This document shows positions 22,209 through 35,111 of a DNA stretch of 64,000 nucleotides, one piece after another. The notes under the pieces were generated by a model. That model was given only the letters and a program-made list of their open reading frames with translations. It had not been told where the DNA came from and ran no database searches. How positions within the stretch are numbered: the first letter of the stretch is position 1; every line of letters starts with the position of its first letter. Source of the DNA: Boletus sp. NGJ (Eukaryota > Basidiomycota > Agaricomycetes > Boletales > Boletaceae); the NCBI GenBank assembly GCA_019096195.1, contig JAGTXK010000187.1, positions 434,001 to 498,000 on the forward strand. Direction: 5' to 3'. A program made the translations under genes and the position numbers.

Positions 22209-23148
22209 TGTTATGGTTAGAGAAGGGGGTACATTTTTTTCTCTCCCTTCACCCCCTCCAGGACTATGGAATGACCTTTTCCTTGACTCTGACCAGAGAT
22301 TCCCCCGCAACACCAACACAGGCATCACCTCATTCAGATCTTCCTTTCTAGGAGATACCTATTTCAACCATGACACTGCCCCTTTTCTATTGCTTTGATA
22401 TATGCATTTCACCTCTGATCTGATCAATAGACATTGCCTTCTTGGCTGTGTTCTCTCATACACAGCCTAGTATTCCAAATCCTCCATTTGATTGATGCCT
22501 CAGTCTCTTATGGTAATATTCAGTCTGCGACTCATTATTACCATATACAATATGAAGCCTGCTCTAGATGGAAAAGGCCTATATATATGGGCGTTCGCCC
22601 TCCATGTAACTCTAACCTAGATCTACACAACTTCCCATGTAATCTACCAGCTCTCCCAGCTCTCAGTTCCACTTCATCTCAGAAGCCTGTGCCTGCTCTG
22701 GAGATGATCACCACAGTGCTCATAATCATTCTTCTCATCACTTCACACTTATGTGGCCTCGTTGCTGTCTGCTCGCATTGCTAGACAGCAACTTCAACAC
22801 CAACAGAGATTGGCCTGTGTAAGCCCAGGACTCTGCCACTGGCAGCACAGTAAATCCAGGACTCTACCACTGGTACCTGTATTGGTCAGGACTCCGCCAC
22901 TGACCCCATATAGAATTGGTCTGCCTTTCCTTTGGATCACGCCACCATCCTCAAAGTCTGAGACTCCAACATTAGTTGTAGAGTAGCAGCTCCAACCCCA
23001 AGGGAGGCTCTACATTAAAGCTAGCCATCGGTTCCCAGTCCGAGGAATCATTGGGCCTCAGGAGGTATTTTCCCCTCAAGTGCAGCTTGTCCAGTAATCA
23101 TACAGTGTTGATTACTCGAGAACGTGTCACTTGTTACCCAGTATAACA
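22209..23148 (+). mobile_element. Solo LTR of Gypsy-3 family (940 bp), TSD ccccc
   Basis: It starts TGTTATGGTT and ends CAGTATAACA and is flanked by ccccc at 22204-22208 and 23149-23153. Blocks shared with the 5' LTR of Gypsy-3 at 2175-3032 identify the family, and a TATA-like tatatata lies near 22594. It interrupts the 3' end of the Gypsy-2 relative. The repetitive target (a C run) makes the TSD less decisive than the tatgg one. Confidence 0.8.
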
Positions 23149-23340
23149 CCCCCCAGGGAGATTATCATTGCTTGGAGTAAAGCTGCAATGGTGTCTTGCT
23201 CCTAGTGCAGGGGTAATGTTACGATCAATCAACCATTTTCCTTTCTTTTCCTTTACTCTCCTCTCTTCATCCACCCTTTTCTCTTCTTAATGCCACATAG
23301 TTGGACTCTGTGTCGGTGACCTACTAGTTCCCAGTTCCCT
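23149..23340 (+). repeat. End of Gypsy-2 relative and start of its 3' LTR
   Basis: After the solo LTR the sequence reads through a purine-rich tract (gcaggggtaa) into TGTTACGATC at 23219, the same order as the purine run and LTR start of Gypsy-2 at 48734-48744. Only about 120 bp of this LTR is recognisable before the sequence changes into Gypsy-1b pol near Tc1-A1. Confidence 0.6.
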
Positions 23341-23354
23341 TACAGAATTATATA

Positions 23355-24954
23355 CAGTGGCTCAAAAAAGTGTCCCAATGTTTGGCTATTTTGCAAAGAC
23401 TTGACATTTGCAAAAGAACCAAAAGGTATTAGCCCTAACCCTTGCTGGGCCATTGATAGCCCTAATCCCTGCCCTGACGATGAGCCCTTAGTCATATAAT
23501 TGGGTTGTCATGGCACTGAGATATAGCCATATCAAAGTGACATGTCATTGGGACACTTTTTTGAGCAACATTTCTATTCTTCAATTTAGTACTTTGTATG
23601 CCCTCCCTTTGCTTTTATCACTGCCTCTAGTCTTCTAGCCATACTCTCTATCAATCCTTGACACTCCTCAACCTCTATCTTCCCCCACTCCACTTCAATT
23701 CTCTCCCAAAGCTCCCATACTCCTTTTGGTGGTGTTGTATACCTATTGAGTTTTTTTTTGAGGATTTGCCAGAGATGTTCAATGGGATTAAGGTCTGGAG
23801 ATTGTGCTGGCCAGTCAAGAAGCTTGATCCCTTGAGATTCCAGCCACTCCTTGGCTCTTTTAGAGGTGTGCTTGGGGTCATTATCTTGTTGAAAGATAAT
23901 GCTCTCCTTCAGGAATTCCAGATTTTTCCATGGAAGGAAGCAGATTATCCTCCAAAATGGAGACATACTGCTCAGCATTCATCCTCCCTTCAACCTCTGC
24001 AAGAATCCCCACTCCACTCCAACTCATGCATCCCCAAACCATCAAGGAACCTCCTCCAAACTTTACTGTTCCCTGAACTTCCTTGTCTTGCAAAGACTTT
24101 CCTGCCAATTTCCATACATACTTCCTTCCATCTGACCCAATCCTGTTGATCTTGGTTTCATCTGACCATATAACCCTAGTCCAGTCCTCCACAGTCCAAT
24201 GTTGGTGCTTGAGAGCAAAGGCTAGCCTATGTTGCCTATGCTTCACAGACAAGAGTGGCTTCTTTTTCTTGACTACAGCCTTGAGAGATGCAGACTTGAG
24301 AACATTCCTAACAGTTTGAGCAGAGATAGGAGAAGAGAGAGCAGAATTGATGAGATGGGTAGCCTGGACAGCATTTTCAACTTTGCCAGAGGTAATACTA
24401 GAGACAATTCTCCTTTTATCAGTAGGAGAGAGTTTAGAAGGACATCCTAATTTGATGTTTTCCTTGCCTGGGTGGATCTCCTTGATAACCCTGGCCACAG
24501 TAGACTTCCCCAGACCAGTTTGGAATGATATTTGCCTAGTAGAAAGGCCAGATTCAGAGAGAAAAAGAATATTGGCTCTAGCAGAGGAGGGAGTGGATTT
24601 CATAATGAAGTAGGGTTGGCTGAATGGTATCTCTGCTCTTTATACCATTTGGAGTTATGTAAGTGACATAATCAGACAGGGTTGAAGCACAGCATCCATC
24701 AGAACCTTATGTTATTTACTAAATGATAGTTGATAATATCAGGGTCAAATAAGTGTCCCAATGACATATCCTTTTAATATGGCTATAACTCAGTACCATG
24801 ACAACCAACTCACATGACTAAGGGCTCATCTTCAGGGCAAGGATTAGGGCTATCAATGGCCCAGCAAGGGTTAGGGCTAATACCTTTTGGTTCTTTTGCA
24901 AATGTCAAGTCTTTGCAAAATAGTCAAACATTGGAACACTTTTTTGAGCCACTG
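23355..24954 (-). mobile_element. Tc1-A1: complete Tc1 element with long TIRs, TA target
   Basis: A 1600-bp element begins CAGTGGCTCA and ends with the reverse of the same sequence, flanked by TA on both sides (23353-23354 and 24955-24956). The TIRs are about 215 bp long. Each contains an outer motif (AAAAAAGTGTCCCAATG) and its inverted copy at the inner edge (23546-23566 on the left, 24744-24763 on the right), with a CCCTAACCC telomere-like block between. It is inserted at or beside the start of the Gypsy-1b pol fragment. The sequence is nearly identical to Tc1-A2. Confidence 0.95.
23586..24603 (-). pseudogene. Tc1-A1 transposase, one frameshift
   Basis: This is the same gene as the intact 338-residue transposase of Tc1-A2, starting at MKSTPSSARAN (24603). 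The N-terminal helix-turn-helix pair, the first catalytic Asp (VIWSDETKIN) and most of the core read normally. One extra C near 23911 (ctcctt where Tc1-A2 has ctctt) shifts the frame just before the second Asp, so the product stops after SGIPEGEHYLSTR. The remainder (FQQDNDPKHT, NPIEHLW) is intact in the other frame. This single change is the only obvious defect, so the copy died recently. Confidence 0.95.
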
Positions 24955-24956
24955 TA

Positions 24957-27900
24957 TGCAACGTCGCCACAGAAGTAGCCATTAAGGACTACGTCTAGAA
25001 AAAGAAAAAGACCTTCGAGGAAGCGGCCCCTGAGTATGTCCATGAATTCAAAGACGTGTTTGCAAAAGAGAGCTTCAACGCCCTCCCCCTGAAATGCCCC
25101 TGGGACCATGCAATCAAGCTGCTCCCAGGGAACCATGAGGTGGACCGTAAGGTGTACCCCCTCAACCCGGGAGAGCAGAAAGAGCAGGACGCCTTCCTCA
25201 AGGAAAACCTCAAGTCCAGACGCATACGCCTGTCCAAGTCCCCCTTCGCATCAGCGTTCTTCTTCATCAAGAAGAAGGATGGACGCCTCCGCCCCGTACA
25301 GAACTACCACAAGCTCAATGTGGTAACCTGCCATAACCAATACCTCCTCCCCCTAATCACCAAGCTCATCGACAAGCTCAAGGCCACAAGGTACTACACC
25401 AAGTTCGACATGAGGTGGGGGTACAACAACGTATGGATGGCCAAAGGAGATGAGTGGAAGGCAGCATTCCGGACAAACCACGGACTCTTCGAACCCCTCG
25501 TGATGTTCTTCAGACTCACCAACTCCCCCATAATGTTCCAAACAATGATGAATGTGCTATTCAAGGAATTGGTGGACCAAGGCATAGTGGTGGTCTACAT
25601 TGACGACATCATGATATTCACGAGGACAATAGAGGAGCACCGAAGAGTAGTATGAGAAGTGCTACAAATACTATGCGATGCCCACCTGTACCTACAACAC
25701 AACAAGTGCGACTTTGAGGTCCAGAAAACTGAGTTCCTAGAGCTCATCGTCGCACAAGACAAGATCAGGATGGACGAGAAAAAGGTCTCCGCCATCGCCA
25801 ACTGGCCCATCCCAACATCCAAGAAGACACTCCTCGGCTTCCTCAACTTCTACTGACGATTCATCAAAAACTTCGCCATGATAGCACACCCACTCAATAT
25901 GCTCACGTCGGTGAAAAGAGATTTTGTCTGGACAGACGACTGCCAAAAGGACTTCAAAGACCTCAAGGCAACCATCACGCATGCCCCTGCCCTCGCCATG
26001 CCCACGGACACTGACCCCTACCGAGTCAAGACCAACGGTTCAGGCATCAGTATCAGTGCCATCCTCTCCCAAAGGCACGATGGAATCTGGCACCCCATCG
26101 CCTTCATCTCCCACTCTCTCAATGACACAGAGAGGAACTACCACGCGGCAGACCTCGAAATGCTCACAATCATCTATGCCCTCAACGAGTGGCATCAATA
26201 CCTCCTCGATGCAGCACACCCAGTCGAAATCCTCACCGACCACAAAAACCTCGAATTCTTCCACCACCCCCAAGACCTCTCCTGTCATCAAGCCCAGTGG
26301 CAGCAGATTGTTGAGGAGTACTCCCTGACTATCACTCACCACTTGGGCAAAACCAACCCTGCCGACCCTCTGCCCTGGAGGCCAGACTTTGAAAAGGGGG
26401 TGGAACTCAACAACACTGCCCAAACCCTTCTCCCAGACACCCTTTTTTTGCCTCCGCCCTCCCCAATATCCATCAGTGTGGTCGCCCCACCCAGCACCCT
26501 CTTGAGGATAACGAAGCTATAATACAAGCTCAAGAAGTTCACAAAGGAGGGGCTCACGAAGGACAGCACACACTGGACAAGAAAAGATGGGCTCGTAACA
26601 TGAAAAGGCCTCACCTACGTCCCAAACGACGAAAGACTATGAGAGGACATCATCATGGCCAACCATGACCACCCCATTGCCAGACATCCCAGCGTGAAAC
26701 AGACACGCAACCTTATAATGAGCGAGTACTACTGGCCATTGCTCTGAAAGGACGTTAAAGGATACATTAAGGGTTGCAACGTATGCCAAAAGGTGAAGAC
26801 CAAAACCACCACCACCCACACACCCTTCACCCAAATGAAATCCCATTCTCACCATGGGAGATCATCTCCATCGACCTCATTGGCCTACTCCCCCAATCAC
26901 AAGGGAAGAATGCGATACTCGTCATTGTCGACCACTTCTCTAAGATGATCCACCTCGTCCCGGTCATGAACACCATTACGTTGCAAGGAGTCGCCGCCAT
27001 CTTCCGCGACCAAGTGTTCAAGCTCCATGGAATCCCCCGAAAGGTCATATCAGACCGAGGCACACAATTCATGTCCTCATTCATACAAGACTTGTATGCC
27101 CTCCTCGATATCAAAGCCAACCCATCCATGGCATACCACCCACAGACCGACAGGCAAATGGAGTGGATCAATTGAGAGGTGGAGAAATACCTGCGAGTCT
27201 ATGTGAACCATAGGCAAATGGACTGGGCAGAGTGGCTCCTGCTTGCAGAGTTCACCCACAACTCACAAATGACAAGCGCCACAGGGGTGTCACCATTCTT
27301 ACTCAACTACGGACAACAACCCCTGCTTCACAATAAATGGGTCGAAGTCCAAAATGAGTGGGCCACAGACTTTGTGAGAAAGATGAAGAACCACCATGAG
27401 GTGGCCAAGAGTGCACTAGAAAAGGCTGCTGCAGCCATGAAAAAGAGCCATGACAAGCGAGCCACCCTGTTGACGAACTACGCAACTGGCCAGCAGGTCC
27501 TCCTCAAAGGAACCAACATCTGCACTGACTGGCTAATGAAGAAGTTCAACGACAAGCACTATGGCCCCTTTAAGGTGAAATGAAAGGTGGGTGAGGCATC
27601 CTATGAGCTAGAGATCCCAAAGATGTGGCGCAGTGTCCACCCCATCTTCCATGAATCCCTGCTCATGCTCTACCACGTCGGCACTGCGAAGTCACAAGCC
27701 AAACCGAAACTACCACCACTGGTGATCATCCAACAGGAGGAAGAACACGAAGTCCAGGAGATGGTAGATTCGAGGAAATGCAGGGGGAAGATGGAATACC
27801 TCATGCACTGGAAGGGCTACCCTAAGGAAGAATGCACTTGGGAACCCAAGGTCAATGTCAGGAATGCCTCCAAACTAGTGGAAAAATTCCACACATCCAA

Positions 27901-28110
27901 CCCCACGGCCATCCGCTCTCTCACCAAAGCATGCAACTGCCCAACATGCACATCCCAAACCCCCCTCTTCACCGATGCCTCTTTCCGAATCTATACTGCC
28001 TCGCTCAACCACCTACCTGACCACCTGTTCGAGATCCCCCAACCTGGCTCAGAACTGCTTCTCTCCGGCATTATGGTTGACCAGGAGTTCGACCCCTGAA
28101 AAGGGGGTAA
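24957..28110 (+). mobile_element. Gypsy-1b pol, first internal region (chromovirus fossil)
   Basis: Pol domains appear in order: RT with SPFASAFFFIKKKDGRLRPV and VVYIDDIMIF (25056-25655), RNase H with ILTDHKNLEFF (about 26230), integrase H2C2 zone and core with ISIDLIGLLPQ and VISDRGTQF (26774-27175), and a chromodomain-like tail with YLMHWKGYPKEECTWEPK (27587-28099). It closely resembles Gypsy-1 pol at 31216-34920. It lacks gag and a 5' LTR and has about half a dozen breaks. A purine tract (aaaagggggtaa) leads into its LTR at 28111. Confidence 0.9.
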
Positions 28111-28312
28111 TGAAACATTTTCGCCTTTACTTCATAGATATTTATGCTTAGCTATGATATTTATGCTTAGCTATGATACTTAGCTAACGCCATCCATGTC
28201 TAGAGCCATGACATCACATGTACATCATAGAACCCTCTAGAACATTATATAACTATTCTAGCACATTCCACACCAGCCCTAAAGCTGGTCTGTGCCCCCA
28301 CCTGTACACTAT
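28111..28312 (+). repeat. Gypsy-1b middle LTR, left part
   Basis: It starts TGAAACATTTTCG right after the purine tract, as does the LTR at 37863. It is split at 28312 by the complete Gypsy-1 element and continues at 35474. The Gypsy-1 target duplication (actat) is part of this LTR. Confidence 0.85.
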
Positions 28313-28669
28313 TGAAACGACCCAGACATTTCTTTCCTATTTATTGTAGTTAGCTAACACTTAGCAATGCCACGAACACTTACATAGTTATTCTGCGTCT
28401 GAACCTTACGCCTAGACCATACATCATACATTAGTCAGACTATGCCACAACCCAATACCCCTAGAACAGTCTAGACCCCACTACGTCACCATACATCATA
28501 TGGAACATTCTAGTAGCTTCCACAACCGGCCCTAAGCCGGCCCGTGCATATCTCCCCATGTATATAAGGTAGTGTACCAACACCTGTATTCTCTAGTCTT
28601 GAAATTCCTTTTCTCTCCTGTGGATAGCGCTCTTTGCGCCCCTAAGGATATTAAGGCTTTTCCCTTTCA
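28313..28669 (+). repeat. Gypsy-1 5' LTR
   Basis: TG...CA ends (TGAAACGACC to CCCTTTCA). A TATA-like tatataagg lies near 28560 and would place the transcript start shortly downstream. The 3' LTR at 35112 is the same length. Confidence 0.92.
28554..28572 (+). promoter_or_regulatory. TATA-like box in Gypsy-1 5' LTR
   Basis: The string gtatataagg in a GC-poor setting sits about 105 bases before the end of the LTR and is retained in the 3' LTR (near 35359). This is the expected place for an LTR promoter core. Inference only. Confidence 0.5.
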
Positions 28670-29316
28670 AATTTCAAGACTACTACCTGGTCCCCAGGCT
28701 CTTCGCCTCCGGACCCTTCCTCCTGTCTATATCGCTTCTTGCCTAGCAGAGCAAACTTTTTGCTCCCTAGTACCGCTCCTGCCTTCGACCCCAACACTCC
28801 CCGCATCTAGCCTCAGAGGAACTGCGACCCTCTGTTAGCGTTAAGCGTAACATCCAGCTTATTACAGTGGTTGCTAGTGCAGAGGTTCGTTGCAACTGCA
28901 GGCGACAATAAGGAGTTAGGAGTCACCCACTTCATTCCCCCATCCACCTTCCGAGCGCGTGGGCTCTTCGCTGCCGCTCACCCCACACCGGACCCCAGGT
29001 TTAGGGGAACCCACTAGTGCACATGAAGCACTCGAGTAGAGCACTCATAGAAGTGCTCGTCTATATGCCTGTCCAGCATAATAAGTTAGGATAACGTTGC
29101 TATCGGGCATAGAGCACTAGCCCCACTTCTCTGGTGGTTGCCGACCAGAGTGTACGTTGGTACTACAATAGTGTACCCCGGTTTGTGTGATCACCAGTAA
29201 TGTCACGTAGGTGCGATAGCTGAGATTTATCTCGACTTTCTTGGTGTGCACCACCTTCCTGTAGTAGGGAAGTTATCCTCTGGTTCCCTCACTCGACTCT
29301 CCCACTTCTCAACGGT
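28670..29316 (+). other. Gypsy-1 untranslated leader
   Basis: About 650 bases between the LTR and gag. I could not match the sequence after the LTR to a tRNA 3' end, so the primer is unknown. No other feature is seen. Confidence 0.5.
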
Positions 29317-30960
29317 GTGTGGTCTTTCCCGCCGTCTTTTTTCTCAAGCAGCCTTCGGATTCCCCCTGCACCTACAATGTCTTCCGTCAACGATACGTCT
29401 GGGCGCATTCAGATTACACCTTTGTCGTCCACACCATCCTCACAACTTACCCATCGCGTACCCACTGCCTCCGAACCATCACACGTCTCGCCAAACTCGC
29501 CGGATTGTGATGAGATGACCGCCATCCCCAGCCCATACTCCCACCCTGCCTCCACCACCCCAGCACCGGGCAGCTTTGCGGATCTCGCCCAGAGGGCCAC
29601 AGCCCAGGGCCTACCTACCCTCCAAATGGCCCAGCCAACCCCATGCACCCCCGTCACGACACACCTGCAACAAGAGGTTGCCCAATACAATTTGCACCAG
29701 TCGGTGCTTCAGTACAACCTCTGGCGCCAGGAGTTCATGGCAGACCCAGAAGCGGCTGGACCACCGCCTCCAATCGAGGTCCCTCACGTGGACCCCCCCA
29801 TTCTAGACCCCTCCATGCTGACCTCCCCAAGCCACACCGTCCGGGTCAACATACTGTCCCCCACAAGGACACCCCGGGTCCATCCTCACTACCCGCCACA
29901 GGTCCCTCCTCCTTCCCGTCCGCTGCCATCTCCACTGTCGCCCCCCTCCCACTCGAGTTCACCTGGGCATCCGAGGCCCGCAGTGTATGGTTTTCCCCCT
30001 ATGTCCCCAAGGATAGGGAAGAGCCTCGCAGCTAAACCAGAACACTACGACGGTAACAAGGAAAGGTTTGTACAATGGTGGCATATGGTAACCCTATACC
30101 TCAACGGCTTCGAGACAGAGCCCACCGACCGCCAAAAAATCCTAATTACCCTCTCATACATGCGCGGCGAAAACGCAGCCGGCCGCTTCTCCGACCTCCT
30201 TACTGAAGGCAACGCCTACACCACAGTAAGCTTTGAATTCTTCACTGAGAAGTTGAAGAAAACCTTCCAACCCGCTGGCCTCACCAGAATGGCCGAACAG
30301 AAGCTCTTTTTCCTCCAGCAGGGAAAAGACACTGTTGAGGATTATTTTACTCAGCTATACCAACTGGTGATAGAAGCGAAATTCGACGTGCAAATCAACG
30401 GCAGGACGACCATGAACCAGATCCGCCACCAAGTGTGAAACGATCTGGTGGAATATGTTGAGAGGTACAAACCCGACCTTATCGACAGCATGGACGTCTG
30501 CGAATGGGAGACCACCCTCATATGGGCAGAAGAGATACTTGGTGCTATTGCAGAGCGCAAAAAGGCCTTTTCCGTCTATGCGACAGGCCCCACTTACAAC
30601 CCTCGATTCATACCACGCCCCTGTTACAATCCACCCGCCGCACTGCCCCCCTCGATGCCCACAGTGTGTTCACACCCTCAACAAACCAGGACATTCCCTG
30701 GGCAAGGCGCTCCTATAGAGCTTGACAAGGCGCGCGCAGCTGGGCTGTGCAGAAAATGTAGGAAACCGTGGCCGTGCGCTGACCACCCACCCCACCCTCG
30801 CCCACAGGTGAGGAGCATAATGGTAAACAGACAAGAGGTTTCCCCTGAGATGTTTGCAACCATACGAGCCATGATGGACTCGGCTGAGGCTTCCAAAGAG
30901 GAGCCTGTAGTTTACGCTTCAAATGTACAGGAGGATTCGGGTTTTCAAGCTGTACAGTAG
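29317..30960 (+). mobile_element. Gypsy-1 gag region (fossil)
   Basis: A Pro/Ser/Thr-rich N-terminal region precedes a capsid-type segment (YDGNKERFVQWWHMVTLYLN, FFTEKLKKTFQPAGLTRMAE), the typical retrotransposon gag pattern. A Cys/His cluster (CRKCRKPWPCADH) lies near the C-terminus. The region is broken and read in two pieces. Protease follows after about 500 bases. Confidence 0.85.
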
Positions 30961-31215
30961 ACACCAGTCGCCCTACTGTACCCACTAAGTCATTGTCACG
31001 CAATCGATTCGCCGTATTAGACATTGACGAGACTGAAACCGTAAACCGAGTGAATCTCCTGGGCACACCACCAACAAAAAACATAACCATCATGCCATGA
31101 AAGGTAAAGTTCGCGCCTGTCAGTAAAACGAGACGACGGGCCGAACGACGCTGATACTATCCCCCACAAACACCCAAAGAAGGTACGAAAGGAAGAGACG
31201 TCCTCTCGCTCTTGG

Positions 31216-34200
31216 TTGAACACGTTAGACCCCTGGTCTATACGTTGGATGAAGGCTCAGGTGGAAAATACGGATGTAGAGCGAAGCATCCACCACCTCA
31301 AGTCCTTCGTCCATGACACAAGAGCGATCAAAGTGTCTCGGGACCTCGTACAAGACCTCCGACAGCTCTCGAACGAGAATGCATACTGGGTCCTCCACGA
31401 CCTACAGCATACACCCAAGTTCCGAAAGGCATCCCCCCGAACAACAAAAAGGAACTCGTTAGAGATCTCCATTAAGGTAACCTTCGCAAACCGCCAGACA
31501 GCCGAAGTCAGAGCATTAATCAACTCAGGCTGCATGGGATCTTCCATACATGAGAACTTCGTAGCTAAAAAGGGGGTACTCACTCACTCCCTCCCCTGCC
31601 CCCTTACTGTATATAACACCGATGGCACACCAAATGCTGGAGGCAAAATAGAAAAGTTCGTGATACTCGAACTCCAGGTGCATGACCACAAGGAACAATT
31701 GACCCTCGCAGTGACAAACCTCGGGCCGAACACGATATTCCTTGGCCATGATTGGCTAAAGACTCACAATCCAGCCATCGACTGGAAAACGGGTAGAATT
31801 TCCTTTCGCTGTAAGGAAGACCATGTCACGAACAACGTAGACAAAGAGGAGGACGAGATGGACGTAGACTACATGCCCTCACAGGGCGATCGCTTATTTG
31901 AACTCAACATAGTAGAATACATGAGGAATCGAAACGTCGCAACAGAAGTAGCAATCAAAGACTTATGTCCAAAGAAAAAGAAAACCTTCGAGGAAGCCAC
32001 CCCAAAGTACATCCATGAGTTCAAGGACGTCTTCGATAAAGAGAGTTTTGATGCCCTACCTCCAAGACGCCCTTGGGACCATGCCATCGAGCTCCTCCCA
32101 GGAAATCACAAGGTAGACTGTAAGGTTTACCCACTGAACCCTGGTGAGCAGAAGGAACTCGATGCCTTCCTCGAAGAAAACCTAAAATCCAGAAGAATAC
32201 GACCTTTCAAATCCCCCTTCGCATCGGCATTCTTCTTTATCAAGAAGAAGAATGGACGCCTCCGCCCCGTGCAAGACTACCACAAGCTGAACACGGTAAC
32301 AAAAAGAAATTACTACCCACTCCCCCTTATCAATGAACTGGTCGACAAACTCAAATCGGCCAAATACTACACTAAGTTCGACGTGAGATGGGGATATAAC
32401 AATGTACAGATGGCCAAGGGAGACGAATGGAAGGCAGCCTTCTGAACCAACTGCGGTCTATTCGAACCGCTTGTGATGTTCTTCAGACTCACCAATTCCC
32501 CAGCGACATTCCAAACCATGATGAACACGCTATTCAAGAATTTGGTGGACCGAGGCGTAGTGGTCGTCTATATAGACGATATCATGATATTCACGCAGAC
32601 GCTCGAAGAACACCGAAAAGTAGTACAAGAAGTGCTACAAATCTTGAGGGACGCCCACCTTTACCTGCGTCATGACAAGTGCAACTTTGAGGTCCAAGAA
32701 ACCGAATTCCTTGGACTCATTGTCACACAAGACAAGGTAAAGATGGACGACAAAAAAGTGGAAGCCATCAAAAGCTGGCCAGTCCCCACCTCGAAGAAGA
32801 CGCTAAGAGGCTTCCTAGGATTCCTCAACTTCCACCAGTGGTTCATAAAGAACTTTGCCATGATTGCGCGCCCCCTAAATGCACTCACGTCGGTGAAGAA
32901 AGACTTCGAATGGACATCGACTTGCCAAGAAGCCTTCCAGACCCTCAAGGACACCATCTCCTCCGCCCCGGCACTGGCCATGCCAACTGACAATGACCCC
33001 TACTGCATCGAAACCGACAGTTCTGGCATTGGCATTGGTGCCATCCTCTCCCAACGTCACGACGATGTATGGCACCCCATCACCTTCATCTCCCGCTCCC
33101 TCAACGACACTGAGCAGAACTACCATGCAGCCGACCTGGAAATGCTCACCATCATGTTCACACTCAATGAATGGCGTCAGTACCTCCTTGAGGCCGCACA
33201 CCCGATTGAGGTCTGGACGGATCACAAGAACCTTGAGTTCTTCCGTAAACCCCAGGATCTCACACACCGCCAGGCCCATTGGCAACAGGTACTGCAGGAG
33301 TACCACATAATTATCAGCCACTGACCCGGCAAAACGAACCCAGCCGACCCTCTATCCAGGAGGCCAGACTTTGAAAAGGGGGTGACATCCGATAACACCG
33401 CACAAACACTACTTCCCGATACCCTTTTTTCACCTCCCCCCTCACCAACCTCCACCACGGTCTCTCTCAAAGCCGTCACGCCCGCGAGCATGCTCACAAG
33501 AATCACCAAGATGCAATACAAACTTGAGCAGTTCGCAAAAGACGGTCTAGAGAAAGAGGGCTTACACTGGACTCACAAGGAAGGACTCGTCCATTGGAAG
33601 TCGCTCATGTACATACCGAATGATGCAAAGCTCCGAGAGGACATCCTAATCACAAACCATGATCACCCGATTGCCGGCCACCCCGGTATCCGACGAACAC
33701 ATGACTTAATCATGAGCGAATATTACTGGCCATCCCTACGAAGAGATGTGGAATCATACGTGAAAGGTTGTGATGTCTGCCAAAATGTTAAAGCCAAAAC
33801 TTCAGCAATCAACACTCCACTCCACCCAAACGAAATCCCATCATCCCCATGGGAAATCATCTCCATAGATTTAATCGGCCCCCTCCCCCAATCCAACAGC
33901 AAGAATGCCATCCTAGTTGTCATTGATCGGTTCTCTAAAATGATCCACCTTACGCCCGTAATGGACACCATTACATCACAAGGAGTCGTGACAATCTTCC
34001 GCGACCAAATATTCAAACTCCATGGCGTCCCACGAAAGGTGATCTCAGACAGGGGAACCCAATTCGTGTCGTCCTTTATGCGCGACCTCTATTCCCTCCT
34101 CAGCATTGAAGCCAACCTGTCCACGGCCTACCACCCCCAAACCGATGGCCAGACAGAGCGCGTCAACCGAGAAGTGGAAAAGTACCTACGCATATATGTG

Positions 34201-34920
34201 AACCATCGCCAGACCGACTGGGCAGAGTGGCTACCACTAGCCGAATTCGCCCATAACTCTCAGACCACCAGCGCTACCGGCGTCTCGCCCTTCCTACTCA
34301 ATTACAGGCAACGACCACTCCTGCCCCACAAACGAGTAGAAGTACGAAACGAGTCCGCCGCCTCCTTCGCCGAGATGATGAAAACCCACCACAACTCGGC
34401 AAAAGACGCGCTGGAAAAGGCAGCACAAGCGATGAAGGCCTCACACGATAAGCACGCCTCTCCTGTTGTCGAATACACCACTGGCCAACAGGTCCTACTA
34501 GAAGGAACTCACATCTGAACCGATCGGCCAACAAAGAAATTCGACAACAAACGACATGGGCCATTCCGGGTGAAGTGAAAGGTAGGCAAGGCCTCTTATG
34601 AGCTCGACCTCCCAAAGACGTGGAAAGGAATCCACCCCGTCTTCCACAAATCGCTCCTCACACCCTACCGCCCTGGCACCTCCCCCTCTCAGATGAAACC
34701 GAAGCCACCACCTCCGATTATTGTCCAACAACAAGAAGAGTATGAGGTCGAACACGTCATCGACTCGCGCAAACGATGCGGCAAGATGGAGTACTTAGTA
34801 CAATGGAAGGGATACCCGCGAGAAGAGCACACATAGGAATCTAAAAAGAATGTCTCAAATACCCCACAGGCAATCAAGAAATTCCACCACTAAAATTCCA
34901 CCACCATTCGCGTCCTCACA
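31216..34920 (+). mobile_element. Gypsy-1 pol region (fossil)
   Basis: A retropepsin-like region (about 31490-31760) carries the follow-up motif NTIFLGHDWL. RT has SPFASAFFFIKKKNGRLRPV and VVYIDDIMIF. RNase H has TDHKNLEFF. Integrase has YYWPSLRRDVESYVKGCDVC, IISIDLIGPLPQ, KVISDRGTQF and AYHPQTDGQTERVNREVEKY. A GPF module precedes a chromodomain-like tail with EYLVQWKGYP. The chromodomain marks it as a chromovirus, the group that targets heterochromatin. It is broken at several places, and pieces are read in different frames. Confidence 0.92.
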
Positions 34921-35111
34921 AACAACGAATGCGACTGCCCTACATGCGCGCTCCCAAACACCCCCCTATTCAACGACCCCTCCTTCCGCTCATACGCCAC
35001 ATCACTCAATCGCCTCCCCGACCACCTCTTCGAAATCCCCGACCCTCTCAGCGACCCTAAGCTCACCGGTATCATTGTCGACCGGGAGTTCGATGCTTAA
35101 AAAGGGGGTAA

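Noticed and set aside
26040-26423. Long minus-strand open frame opposite the Gypsy-1b RNase H
   Set aside because: Antisense shadow of a coding RNase H region; low-complexity Val/Asp/Glu composition and no independent motif. The same holds for 32875-33321 and 35542-35895.
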